DNA from: Lingula anatina
Taxonomy: Eukaryota; Brachiopoda; Lingulata; Lingulida; Lingulidae
Length of the DNA stretch: 64,000 nt
NCBI RefSeq assembly: GCF_001039355.2
Contig: NW_019775407.1
Location: forward strand, 218,171 to 282,170
Direction of reading: 5' to 3'
Part shown: one piece after another, positions 38,501 to 53,200 of the stretch
Numbering within the stretch: position 1 is the first letter of the stretch
Layout: every line of letters starts with the position of its first letter
Made by a program: the position numbers and the translations under genes
Notes under the pieces: model-generated
Database searches by the model: none
The model's input: only the letters and a program-made list of their open reading frames with translations
Told to the model about the DNA's origin: nothing

Positions 38501-41500
38501 CACTGTGTTGTCTCTCAAAGCTGCCTTTTGCTAGTATCCAGAATCTTTGGCATTGAGTCATGTGTCATGCACTGTAGGGGGGGTTTATTTCCACTAAAAA
38601 ACACACGTACAGTTAACTGTATCAGACAGTATTTCAGCTGCAAGATTAATGTTGTGATGACTTATGATAAATTCTTATCCTCTGTATCCTCCCAGTTTTA
38701 ATCTGAAACACCATGCACTGCAATTCCAGTCATGCCAAACCTTTGTTATTTCAACCTCGATGAAATATGTAGTTATTAGAGTTTTTCTACAAGTGGAGTA
38801 CGTATTGCCTCAAGGTTACTACAGCTCTGGCTGACAGTCCAATCTGTATTATTTCTGCCTTATTTCAATATTCATAGCATCATGATTAAAACCTACCCTC
38901 AGGGACTCCTTGTTTCATAAATCAAGTGCAGTTCTTGACCCCTAACCATCCACATATGCTGCGTTACTACAACAGCAGTTGTGCCAAGTGTTCACGATAT
39001 CGGTCTTATTGAGGTTTCGTACATATATATATATATGTATCCTCCAGGGCGTGCCCTCTCAGCTCTGACTAATTGCAGCACTTAGTCTCCTCCCACTATT
39101 TCTATATAGCTGATTACTTCAGAGCTCTTAAAATTATTGTATGATATAACTTGTTGAATGATCATACTGAGAAGTGCAGGCATTTATCAATTTCATCTTT
39201 TCTGCGCCACTAAGTCAGTTGTGAGCATTTACAGGACTGTGTCTGTTTTGAGGTTTTTTCTCTCTTTGATTCCATTTAGGAGTGGCAAGCCATCAATCAC
39301 GGTCTGTAACTACAATCCCTGATGTTTTTTCCCCCTTCAGAATGTGGATGTTTACATCTCCTTCATTTCTGTATCATATGGCATGTTTGTTTCCTCCTCT
39401 ATAATTAACACACCAGATGAATTCCCTTGAAAGAAATAGGTTAAGTGTCTCTTGAATGGTTTCAATTTTTTGTCATACAAAAAAACTGAAATTGTATCTT
39501 TGCGAACTGTTCCTGTTTCTGCAAATTATGGATGTTTACTTCATCATTTCATTTTTTGGGGTCTGTTTATCAATTATGCATGTTTTCTATTCCAATCTCC
39601 TTTTACGCCAGGATAAAAAATAAATTGTTATAGTACTTCCAGAGAATGTTTTAGAATATTTGCTGATTAATGTAACAGTCTCTGCAGAATGGTTTTCTGT
39701 CCACTCCTCCGGACAGACCGTACGTGTCATCTGTCAGAATAATTTTCTCTCTCTGCCCTAATATCTCTCTCTGCCCTAGATGTTTGCTTCATCTAAATGA
39801 AATTGTTTATCTTTCCAGGCTGATTCTCAATACTCTTTATCTCTAGAAAATGTATTTTATTGTCCTCTGCACGATAGAGTTTTCTATTACTCTGAACAGA
39901 TTGTCAATATACCCAGTTCCTTCTGTAAATCATTCCTGGGGTTTGGTTCTTTATCTGATCTGTGGGAAGTTGACCATACTAACTCACTGCTAATTTTGTG
40001 GACTGATTTCATGAGTTGCCTGGATGGTTTCACCATCATCTGAATGTAGTATCTATCTGCTGAATAGTTTTTATTTATTTCTGTATTTTTAGAATTGGGT
40101 GGTTAATCCTTGTGAAAATCCTCTGAATTATCAATCAAACCACAACAGTTTTTCATATGACATAAACCAGTGTCTCATTTTATTGGAGCCAATGCAATCT
40201 TTGTTCCTTGTCTGCTCACAGATTTCTATATTATCCAGATGCTTTCTCCTTTTTCTTTCCCCCTTAGTTAAAATAGTTCCTCTCTGTTACACATAAAAAT
40301 TATTTCTCCATCAGTTATACCACTTGAACCAGTGTGTATTTTCTTCACAAATCGAGTGTGTTTCCCTTTTTGGTGGACCAGATATAATATATTAATCTTC
40401 AGAATGATTTTGCCATCTCAGTTGCATCTTGTTTTGTGGATTGAATTCATTGATTTATTTCTGTTCTAAATAGTTGACCACCACCTGAATAAATCTCTTT
40501 TCCCAAGACTGAATTTTAATTAATACTTCATCTTCACAGACTGAATGTTTTTCCTTTTTCCTCATAAGCCAGAAATTGCACCTAAGTCTTCAGAATATCT
40601 CCATCTTTCTTGCATCTCGCCATCTGTTTTCTGGATTGAAGTCTGTGATTTATTTCCCCACTAAGTAGTTTGCTGCCATCTGAAAATATATTCTCTCTCC
40701 CCAGAATGGTTTCTTTATCATCTTGCTTGAGTCATCTCTTTTGAATGAATGGCAGTGACAGATCGTCTGCAGATGAGAACAGAAACAGCAATTTGTGCTG
40801 ACTCAGTGTTGCTGCTTTCCGATTAATTCTGCCTAATTCTGCCTTACACCTGCTCTGTTGCCTGGAATCACCATTAAAACATCATCATTATTATTAAATA
40901 TACAAAATGTTGTACAGTATTAAACTTGTTTACTGTCTGTGATGCTTAATTAATTAAATTAGTATCCCAATTACTGTGAATCCTTTAACAATAAATCTGA
41001 AACAGAAGTTCAAGTTAATTAATTCCGTTTATTACATTTTTTGGCTTTTCATTTTGAAAAAATAAATAAATAAATAATTATATTTTCCATAGAAATGCAA
41101 AAAGATAAAGAATGTTAAATTATTTTGCTCATGTGTTCATAATAATGTCGTTATATTTCCATTTTTGTCTGTCAGCTGTGCTGGTGATATGCGTGTCCAT
41201 ATTGAATAAAAAATATTGTTTGTCTATAATTAATTCCTGATATCAAATATGACACTGTCACGTGACCTAAGAGACAGAGTGACAGATCAATGTTTTGCCC
41301 CGGATAAAATTGGTGGATTTGAACACTGCCTTTGAGCTGAGCTCACCATTTAGACCTGTAAGTATCAGTCATTTGATAGGTCCTCAGAGACTGGATGATT
41401 GAACAGGGTGTACTTCAATAATCCATAGGTCCACTATTCCAACACACTGCTATTCCAATTAGGTGTCCGCTTTGCCAAATATACAGTAAGAGCACAAAGA

Positions 41501-44500
41501 TAGTAAATTAAATGTGCTTCTTTCACAGGAGGCCAGTGCTCCAATTATGCAACTAATACAATTAATTTAAATGCAGCTATTGCATCAATAAACTTTTTCA
41601 GAAAAGGAGACCTTCAGAATAGTGGTCAATTTCAGAATAAGGCTCCTTAACTTTTCGGAATAGTAGACCCTCAGAATATACAACTGCCTCAGATTGAATA
41701 TACAAGGTGGTTATTTCATTTAGTTAGCACAAGTCTTGCTTGAAGAAATAATGGCCAGGTTACCAGTACATTCATTTCAGTTATTTTGTTTCCATACTGC
41801 TAATATTTACTCAGACACATTGCATGTACTGGATACATGTTTTGCATCAATACAAACAAAAGTAGCAATTAGAGTGATAAACCGTATCACAGTGAATTAT
41901 TTATTAAAGAAAATGAGATGGTTGTTGTTACTTTGATCATAATATTGTAGCTATAAATAAACTGGAACAATGTGTAGGTTGATGATTGATCTTTACAACA
42001 GAAGGTCAATGCCCTTGTCTTTTATCAGACTAGCCAAAAAGAGTCTCAGATGTTCAAATAAAGGTATGTCTTTTAAAATCTTTATTACTTGTCATAAGCT
42101 CTAAAATGTGATGTTTATTAACTCCAGAGACAATGTGAAGTTGGTGCCCTTTTAAACTTACCATTTTCAAAAAAAAAAAAAAAAAAAAAATGCTGTCTTT
42201 TTAGTCCATACTTACAGATAATAATAATAAAAGAATTATTAAATAAGTTCATACACATTCTGTCATAAAAACGTATCAGGGATGTGACTGACGTAGCATT
42301 AAAGAATAACTTGTTAACTGAAGCTACTTTAGCCCAAGACTCTTTATTCTTTTATCATATGTGTCTGACTTAAAAATGATATTATATAAAGTATGATGGT
42401 ATTTCCTTAAAATTTTAATTTACCTCTTTATATAAGATTATCAGTTTTTCAAGATTTATCTGTCTATTCCTAAAAATGTACTCTCTCAGGAAGCCAAATA
42501 ATTCTTTTATACTTTTGAATCAACATTTTAAAGTATAACTAATAGCTAAATCATTGTTTTGTGGAAACTAAATCAATTTATTTTGTTTGATTTTTAAAAA
42601 TATCAAAAAGAAATTAAAGTAAAAAAATCATATGTCATGCAAACTGTATAAGATGCTTATCATGTTGTCTAGCTGTTTACTCCTAAGTTGTGATTTTTTT
42701 AAAGCTGGGGGTGTATTTTTAAGCCATATAATTGATTTTGTAAAAAGTTTTGGCTAATTGGGAAAAGAAAAACAATTCTTCTACCGGAAACCGTGTTTCC
42801 GTACAAGATATATAGGTTGCACCTACAGTACTGAGTACATGGTTCACTGTGTACACATAATACTGATATAATCTGCCTCAGCAAGCTGCGCGATTGTGAT
42901 TAGCTCACTACAGGGAAACCAGTCAAGCAGCCCAAATTATTGGCTCACCTTAATAACCCCAGTATCAGGGTGAAAGGGGGGGGGGGGAGATTTGCTGCCA
43001 ACGCTAAGAGCTTAGCTTAAACAGAATCAGATGGCACTCTGTGATGGGTTATATTGGGAAACTGATCATAGTAGGCTGTCTGGTTATTAATTCTCCATGT
43101 AAAAGGTCCATATATTGCTTATATAATAATAATAATAATAATGATGATGATGATCATGATGTTTACTGGGTTTTAAAATGACTTTGGAATCGTCAAAATA
43201 GACAAAAAAAAAAAAAATCAAAATCGTGCAGTTGCAGATCTGGATTGATTTGATGCAAGCCCAAGGACCTTAATTATAATTTTATATAGAGCTAAATAAT
43301 ACATCTGTTATTAAACAATTGTTTTTATCTTAAGAATCTGTTTTTTTTTCCTTTAAATTTATTACTATTGGTTTTACAAATTACACTTTTTTGTACCCCT
43401 TGGGTGAACAAGAAATGTCTAGCATTTTGTGCTTTACAAAAGTACAAACCTCCGCATGGAAGATGTGACAGTGGGTGCCTATATTAATGAGGTTTTTGAT
43501 TGATCACAATTTTCGTGATTAATCCCGCAGGTGCAGTACACCTGTTGTGACACCAGGAGAGAGAGAGGTTGTTATTATAGAAAAACTACTTGTGGAAATG
43601 TAGGCTCGAGTTACAGCATCCTGTGCTTGGAATGACGTGAATGTTTTGCGTGTACTGTTGTTATTGTTAGTGGTGAGGTGATAATTCTATATAATAGGCC
43701 TGTAATAAGTATACATGTAAGCAAGGATGTTTAATACATTCCTGATTTAAGTATGAAAAAAAATCAATAGAAATAGCTGTCCTTTGTGTGAGTGGTCTTC
43801 AAAGTAACTACACCAATTTTTAATGGAAAAATAGCAACTTTATAATGTAAAATCTAGTGCATGCATGGAACCGCCTGTCTTGGCATAAAAGGCTTGTTGG
43901 AATGCACAAAGGCACTGAATATAATGCGTACTAAACATTGGTAAAATATTTAAAAGCTTTAAGGTACAACATTACATTTTATTAATCTCAGAAAAGGCAT
44001 TGTTGGCATATGATAGATGTCAATAATTTATGAGTGTTGGAAGAAAATTGTCAAAATCCATTTTGATGAAATATTTTACAGTAATATATTGAACTGGTAC
44101 TGAATTTGTTTTAAAACAAGGAAAAAAATGATAAACTAGCATTTTTATCTGTTATTATATTAGTGGGCTATTCGGCAAATTTATCGGGAATTTAGGAAGA
44201 CCAAAGAGTCATAATACATTTCAGTTCTTTTTGTTAATTAATACCGACAGCTTGGCTGCATGTATATGACCCTGTATAATACCCTAAAAATGAAGTTTCA
44301 TCTTATGGAAAAAAAGAAACAGAAATTCATACTGATGCATATATAATTTGTCATCATGAAAGTTAAGGCCTTTTTCTTCTTTCACGGAAATGAAAAGTGT
44401 GCATGACAAGAACAGTGCGCCACAGGGGTCATTGTAGCCCTCTGGTGCTTACCATTGTTACTTCAGTTGTTTGGTAAGGTTATCAAGAGTCATGACTATG

Positions 44501-46474
44501 ATTTTTCCTCTGTAGTTAACACCTTCTAATGCTATGTGTTAAGTAGGTGAGACAGGTTATTTCATCACTTTCCTAGATGATAATTACACAGTTTACCATG
44601 TCTTACACTAAGTACGTATTCAGACTTTACGACAGGTAAAAAACGTCATTTGATCTGACAAGTGTGAAAATTCTGTCAAACTTTAAAAACAAAATCCATC
44701 AAACCAAAACAAAACTGTAGAAATACTGCAAATTATTTGATGTTTTACTGTTTTCATGTTTTTTTTAAATCATTTTCAGTAATATAAATAGACAGAGATG
44801 TGTTTTCCATGTAGATGAATTTCATACTATGCAACATTTTTAAGAGAGAAAAAGACATATTTCCATACTTTGTTACTTAAACTTATCTGTACTACATGTA
44901 TTTGTCATATATTTGATTGGGTTATTATTATGCATACATACATACCATACATACACGTAATTTACACAACAGTGAAGTGCGTTTTGTAGTAACTTGGTGT
45001 CGTATCATAAAAAGTATATGCTAGAAATTGTAATAGTGCTTTGTAAGTTAAAACATTCCATGAAATCTTTCCTAACAAATATGTTTTGCATGGGTACTGT
45101 AATTGAAGGCACCTGTGATGGAACAGTTTAATTGTAACTATAAATTTAATAAAATATTAACATTTATTTTTGTTATTTGAGCTTCAGATATCCTAGGTTA
45201 CTCAGTCACTGCCTCTCTCTGGACAGCACACTGACAACTTTCAGTCTACATGCGATAATTTTTAACACCTAATCAGACAAAAAGGCTTTTGTGCATTCAT
45301 CAAAAAACATATGACCCACATCTTGTACAATTTAGAAATACTTTATTCATAAAATGATTTTTTTTTATTTTACCGATAACCCACTCAACATGATTTCTGA
45401 GCTGGGTGAATTTTCCTCTTCGTGTGTTGCTGTCTTTGTAATTTGAACCCCAATAGTACATGTGGGTAATACCTGGTTACGAGTAGTCATGAAAGTTCTT
45501 GAATTCCTGGTAAATAGTAAACCCTGTACAAAACTGAACAGCCCTGGTTTTTTCATTCACAGATTTTAGCAATTCATGAGGGTCTGAATACTGCATACAG
45601 TAGGAATGGTCGACTTCTGACATCTCCTTTTGCATTTTTAGACATTTCATTTTCACTAACATGCAAAGGCTGTTTTGCCAAAGTCCCCCCCCCTTCCCCC
45701 ATTAACTGACCTTTTTTTGGTTTTAATTTAAATATCCTTAGTCTGCTAGTGATATAGGTTTTCTTTCTGCCTACGAAAGGTTCTGTGCAAACCCAGTGCC
45801 CTGTTTTTGGCCCAAATCTTCCTAGCTTCCCTTTCTTTCCAGCTCTACCGATGTTGTCTACTCATATTTTTCATTCTAACAGGTCTGTTAGGAACTTATA
45901 AAATTCAGAGTGTCGATATTGCTTTTTTATAGCAGTGGGACTTACACACAGCACATAAACCCTGGCACAGTTCTTAGTATCGCTACAAATATTTCAACAC
46001 AGCAAGGACTCACTTTCCCACTGTTCAATTTCCCCAGGGGAAGATGAAAAAGGCCTTTAGAGTTCATCATGATTGAGAGAGTAGCATCTAGTGGTGGGAA
46101 ATAATGAAACACACAAAGTGATTTTGTCGTTATCTTTGTTGAGAATTAAGCTGACTAATTGACCATTTATCCTGATAACTGACCAAAGAGTGGACACAGG
46201 GCCGGATATGAATCTGTTGACATTTGAATCTGTTTTTCACTCAATGTCTGAATTGATGCCAATTCAGTAGGATGGCCTTCATAAATGGGGATACCTGGCT
46301 GCTGTCTCCTGGCGCGACACTCAGTAATTTGGGTTTAAAGCAGGGGAAGAACTGATATGGGTGTGTGAGATATTGCTGCTATATTATCATCTCATATGGC
46401 AGCTAGGCTGCATCATTCCTATGCTGGGGAGGTGAGAATTTCTACATCCAGCATTTTCCATTTCCTGGCGCGCG

Positions 46475-46524
<50 letters not shown>

Positions 46525-48085
46525 AATGAAATCTTTAAAAAATGCCAGGTATTATTGTATGCTGCATTGAGATGTACCAGTAGTTCAGTATACATACATG
46601 CATATTAAGAACCAGACCTTACTTTTACTTTACTAAAACTACTCCAGAAATTCTTTATAATTCCAAGACTATCTCAACTTTTCATTTTTAACCCATTCAA
46701 AACACTTCAAGCAAACAAGATTTTAAGATTGTCAAAAAAGTCAATTTGTTCAGCATAGCAGGTACTTACCTGCACTTACCTGCCCCTGATTTCTGTTTTG
46801 GGCTGATATTTTAAAATTATTTTCAATATAAGCAATCCAGTTTCAATCTAAACACTTCATGTTCAAGTCAACAAAATCTTTCCAGTTATAAATTTATATC
46901 TCTGTGTGTACTTTACCTTTTGATTTAGAATAGGAACAATTGCCCAGTACACAAATGTATCTGTCATCTGATTTGTCTTGTTCTTTCTAATCTTCTTTGA
47001 AATTTCTGGGAATGCAGCTACAGTGGAAATGTATATTTCACAGAACAAGCTACGATCATTTAGACTCATTATTCTTCACATTTATTTCATGTTGCCATGA
47101 CAACCATGTCAACAAAGCCTGGATGATATGCAATTAAGCTCAAACATTTCACGTCATCTGTTGTATTAATGCTGGATTATGTTTAATCTAGTTTATCTCT
47201 GTCTCTGTCATAATTACATAATACATTCAAACGCTGACTCATACAAACATGCGCACATGCGTGCATGACGCACATACTTTGCACTTCTTATTGTCCAACT
47301 CGCTATCATCAGAAATGAAATACTTCTCCTGTCAAAGCAGTCTCACTCTCCCAATTGTCTGAGAATGTTGCCATGGCAACTGATAGTTGTGCCATCTAGT
47401 AACTCATCCAATATAAGACTCTAGAGGCATTGTCCGCGTAGCTCGAGAACGAGAAATGATACAAACTTATGTAGACCTGAGGTTGGCAGCGTAAAAAAAA
47501 AAAAAAAAAAAAATCAAATTAACATTACCAGCAGTAAGCAGCTGTATTTGCCCAGTCAAACTCTCACTGCTTCATCAAACATATCCTACCTTTAATGCCT
47601 TTAAGTTATTATGCATTTTCTCCTTGAGTTATGTACACTTGCAGGGTAGAAGTGATGTATATATTTTCTCTTTTTTTTGTTAATTGTTCAAAGGTGTTAG
47701 AGGGGATTATGATAGATACAGGAGTACGTGACGGGTTTTGACAAGCATTCGTAACACATTGGTTAATTTGTTTTGATTTGTGTCACTACCTATACTGTAT
47801 AAGATCATGTCAGAGTGTTTATGTTCTTTTTTCTGGTTTTTAGAATCAGTGCATGTCTTTACTATAAACCATGTAGTTTATATGACATTGTAGCAATTAG
47901 AAAAACAAGGAAGCTTAAAGAAAGAGAGGGAAAAGAGAGAGAGAGAAGAATAAGAAAGAATGGAGATGGGAATGATGGAATAGAGAGACAGAAAAAATGG
48001 AGAGAGAAAGTGAAAGAGGACATTGATGAACTAAGATCTGAGGAAATTTTTGAATTATTTATTGTTTGATTTTATTCCCTAATTT

Positions 48086-48124
<39 letters not shown>

Positions 48125-48615
48125 TTTTTCATTTTACAGTTGGTAAGAGGTTGTGTTATCATCATTCCCAGCTATCCAGACACACACCTTGGGGGGGTGG
48201 GAGGGGGGGGGAGGAGAGGGGGGTATTAACTTGCATCACACGTACATCCTACATGCTGGCCTTGTCTTTTATTTGCACTCAATTTGATAGGGTTTTAACT
48301 TATAATTTCCCAAAGGATGCTTTTCCTCCATGAGGTATCGACAGCATGCGTGTTACCACAGAAAGCTTTTCCTGGAAATATTTGAATATTTTTGTTTTGC
48401 AAGTCAAGTTTAAGATCCAGTGTCATATGCCAGTAGGCATGGCTGCCAACTTAAATAGTTCTGTCACTTTTTGGCTGAGAAAAATAGAAAATGTTGTTAA
48501 TAAGATATTGAATTTTCTCATTTTCAAGGATGTTAGATATGGTAATAAAAGTTTTGTTAAGTTAATTTTTTAAGCATAACAATGGTAATTTTACTCACTT
48601 TACTTGAAGATTACT

Positions 48616-48682
<67 letters not shown>

Positions 48683-49671
48683 AGTGTAACTATGGACTCC
48701 ATATAAAGAGTCTGTCCACCCTCACATCACCAAATTTAAAGGAAAAATATCTACAAGGTCCATGAGAACCAACCCTATTGAAATGCCAACTTGACAAGTA
48801 AATATATTTCAAGAGGAAAAATTTGAGTACATCCCCAAACTTGCACGAGGCATGATATAAATTAATGAGGCAATTAACCTGTAGAAAGAACTGAGAACAG
48901 AGATAAATGCGACGTCATGGGAGGAGATGGCCATGCTCTAATGAATCAGAAGGCTACTCCGTACTAACCCATGTTTTGATAAAGTACTAGTAATTTTTGC
49001 ATTCTTGTGATTATGGGGGAATTTAACTACCGGTACATCTAAGTAAGATGCTCATTTTTATTTTGCTGATTTTTTCTGTAAATTTTTTCAAATGAAGTTT
49101 GCTCTGTCTCTCTCTGTCCTAGTTACAGCACATGTAGGTATTAATGAATTGGTGAAAGGCATTAATGTAAAAGGTATTAATAAATTGACTGAACAAAAGC
49201 TGTACTGATGACCTGGCCATGAAAAGAAAAAGAAAAAAGACAAAAAAAAAAGAAATAGGCTAAAATCACACTTTGATTAAAACATCTTATCAGTATGACG
49301 ATAAATATTAAAGTCACACTATTTCAAACATGAATTTTATATTCTCTAAATACCTACAAGTATGTGAAACTCCTGGTTTAAATGCATCTTAAATCATTGG
49401 TTGTGCAAGGAAAGGAAATGAACTTCCCCCACATGGTATCCATGATTGTGTGCTGTAATTTCCCTGTGGAGGAGCTAGCAGCCATGATGTGGTGACAGCA
49501 TGCATATTATTGCCACAGAGGCCACTGGTAAACTCGGTCAGAACTAAGGACTGCCAGGGGCATTAAATTGTTTGTTTTTATTTATATATATTTTTTAAAA
49601 TTACAAGTAGTTTTTTTATGATGCTGGTGATTACGTAAGTCTTCCCCTTTCTCTCTCTCTCTCTCTCATAT

Positions 49672-49719
<48 letters not shown>

Positions 49720-50246
49720 TAACAGATAAAGGGTAAACTGCCATTATGACAGTAAGATGATCAAACTGACACTTCTGCTTACAGACTTTGGCATCATCAT
49801 CTTCTTATATATCCTACAAAATCTCTTTATCCGTTTGTTTCAACATAAAAGAAGACCAGTGACAAAGAGGTCTATTCATTTTCATTATTGACAGCTAATG
49901 TGTGGTATAGATTACGGTTACAGTACAAGGACCTTAAGTTCACATTTTCACAAATTATATGGACTTAATTACAAAAGAAAGCCTTCCTAATTCAAGGCTG
50001 TCAGCCCTGCATCACAAGAAAATGTACAAGGATTCTTGTGAAAGGGTTCTAACATGAATTCATAAATTCTTGTCTGTCGAGTTGCAAGGATGAAACTGGA
50101 GATGCCATCTTAAAAAGCAAATATTTCAAATTTTTAGTGACATGAAAGGGTAAAAATATGTCCACTCTGAAAATTTCATTAAGGTTCAGTGCCTTAATTT
50201 TCTGGAGTTACAGCTCAACTAAGGGGCTGAAAAAGTCCACTTTTTC

Positions 50247-50277
<31 letters not shown>

Positions 50278-53200
50278 AGGGGGGGGGGAGGTGGAGATTA
50301 AAAGACCCCCCTCCCCCCGCCCTTTGGGATTGATGGATACAGCTACATGTAGTCCTGAATATGATTTACATAGTTACCTGTAATGGTGCCTTGAAAATTA
50401 GAAAAAAATGAACTATGATAGTAAAAGACATTGTGTTAAGTGAAGGTGTCATTAATTGGCTAAGCACTCCAGGTGCTAACAGGTGACCATAGTGATAATT
50501 GCGATGTGGACCCTGGATTCAAAATTTATGGCAGTCACAAAACATTTTGTTCTACCAGATTCATTGATCATGCCACATTCACAGACATATTACCTCATTA
50601 GCCTTTGCTAATACTACTCTATCTTTGGCTACATTCACAACCAAAGGTGATCCGCAGATTAACAGACCCATGGATCAAATATGGCCAACCCACTTGAAAG
50701 CTTGCTGTCTAATTCCTGTGGGGAATCTATTCAGTGTTTATTAGGGGATTTGCAGGGAGCTTTCAATATTGGGTTGGCCATATTTGATCTACTAATCTGT
50801 TAGTCCGCAGATTAAATTATTGTGAATGTGGCCTTTTTCTAGTGCCTTTTCCCTGTATGAAATCTGCAATTAATTGCTAAACTGAAGCTTTAACTGCTAG
50901 TTTAACAGGCATTGTTCGTGCTGATTATGAGCTCTGCTCTGCAGGAACAGCTTCTGGCTCTGAAATAAAGTCTCTAGAAAGTTGCTTCCTATTATAAATG
51001 TTCTGGTTTTAGCAACAGCAAATTAAAATTCACCCTTCAGAATTATTGGTGTCATACGCAAATAAAGCAATAAAATTATACAGGCCTCATAATTAAACTA
51101 TTTTCAAAATAGCAGTAGTGTACCTTTGACAATTTCCAACACATATAGAATGTACCTAACAGTTAAGTTATTGGATCAATGGTTTGCGCCATAAAATTGC
51201 AGTTCGAGTCCTTAATTTGGCATTGGCAATCACAAACCCAAGGTTTGAGATCACAAATGACTAATTCGTTAATAAGGCCCTTTATATTTTATTGTATAGT
51301 TGGTAAAATAAAAAAGTCATTCCTGCAGCTGCTGCTGAGAGAGCTGCTGCAATCCTATCTTAGTAAACTGCCTGATAATTTTTTTACCCCTGACCATAGG
51401 TAGAAAGGCTTTTGTATGGAGTATGTAATATTTATATGTCTAATACTTTTTTTTGTGTTTTAGGCAGTGTTCAGGTACCCTCTACCAGGGTGGCTGATAT
51501 TATAGGCACATTTTCCATATTTGCACCCTGTAACTTTTGGCCAGTTGGAAGCAATTAAATCTGCAAATGCGCAGATGGTATTGTACCTGTTCTGTGGGGG
51601 TCTACTACAGGAGATTCCTCAGTTAACTCCAATCTGAAGTAACAAGCTATTCAGAAGGGGCTATCTTTATCTGTCACAAAAGAGCAAGTGATTAATATCA
51701 GAGCAATTAACTGTATTGATGGCTGTCAAGGGACTTGACTTGGGCCTGTTAAGTGGCATTGCATGAACAGTTATGCAAAAAAATTACCAGCCATGTTGTC
51801 ATCCTTGAGATTTCCTTACTTGCTAACAGAGAACCAAATGACCATTTATTTATCTTAAGAAATATCTGTGGATATCTTGTGAAAAGTCAATCTATGACCC
51901 TGGTAGAAGGTAGTGTTTAGGCATATTATATTATATCATAACTAGAAAAGCACTCCCAGAGCGCCTCCACCAAGGCAGCAATTTTTAATCATTATTGATG
52001 GATTATTGATCCGGATCACCACCAAATCATCTGTATTTTGGCCCACTTCTGACAGTTCCTGAAAATTTCATCAATTTATTTTTGATTATTTATTATTGTT
52101 TGATTATTGATCCAGATCACCACCAAAAACTAATCACTTCTACATTTAACCATTTCTGACCTACCCTGAAAATTTCATCAAAATCGGTCCATAACTTCTT
52201 GAGTTATGTTGATGATTGATTTTTGATTATTGATTATTGATTATTGATTGATTATTGGTCCAGATCACCATCTCTTCCTTGGCGCACTTCTGACAGTTCC
52301 TAAAATTTCATCAAAATCGGTCCGTAACTTTTTGGGTTATGTTGATGACAAACAGACAAACAGGGGTGAAAACATAACCTCCTTGGCGGAGGTGCTCTAG
52401 ACACTGTTCTTTACTTCAGCCAAATATTGGCTATGCTTTCATTGGTGTTGGTGTGTTAGTGGCCATTGTATCTAATATATCTCTCCATCACTTTCAATGA
52501 AATGTTAGAGATCCACAGTTACCCAGGAGGGAAGGAAGGAATTAGGGGTTGCAATTTCAAGTGAATCCCAGTCTCCCTTTATTATCTAAAATAATTTCTA
52601 CCACTTGCATGGACAGTTGTTTGAGTTTGAACAGAGGCAGATGTAGAAGTATTTTCTGATATACTTTCAAATTATCTTTGTTGATTCATCCTCTTTTTTT
52701 GACTGTCTTCCAACAGAAAAAATTATGTAAACTTGAAAAATTCTGACCGTCTTCTGTACATGTAGGGCCCAGAAGGCAGCTTCTGTCCACCCCTGTCTAA
52801 TGTAAGAATACAGCCATGCATCTTGTTTGTGCATGTGCCTGAGCTTTATTTCAGACATGAAATCGAACTCACCTTAGCCCTGGCTCTTCTAATTATGAAC
52901 AGAAGCTGTTATTTCTGATCCTTTTTAATCCAGTTCTTCATTATGTTGCTCATCAAGGACATATATATTTACATGAAGACGTCACCACCAACCTATTTCC
53001 ACAATGGTTATGTCATTTCTTTTCTGATGAAAGTTGATATCATTTTCAGCCCAATCTACTACAGAAGATTTGTGTTGTAATAATAAAGATGTATATCCAG
53101 GGTCACAGGAATACTGCCTGCAGTTCTATTTAAAAAGCATACAATGCATGCCAGACCTGACTAAACTGGCCAAAAATTATTTCCTGGAAATTTCTACAAT

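Noticed and set aside
47815-48069. Open frame with a KERE/RK-rich tail
   Set aside because: Purine-rich low-complexity DNA; no splice or similarity support.
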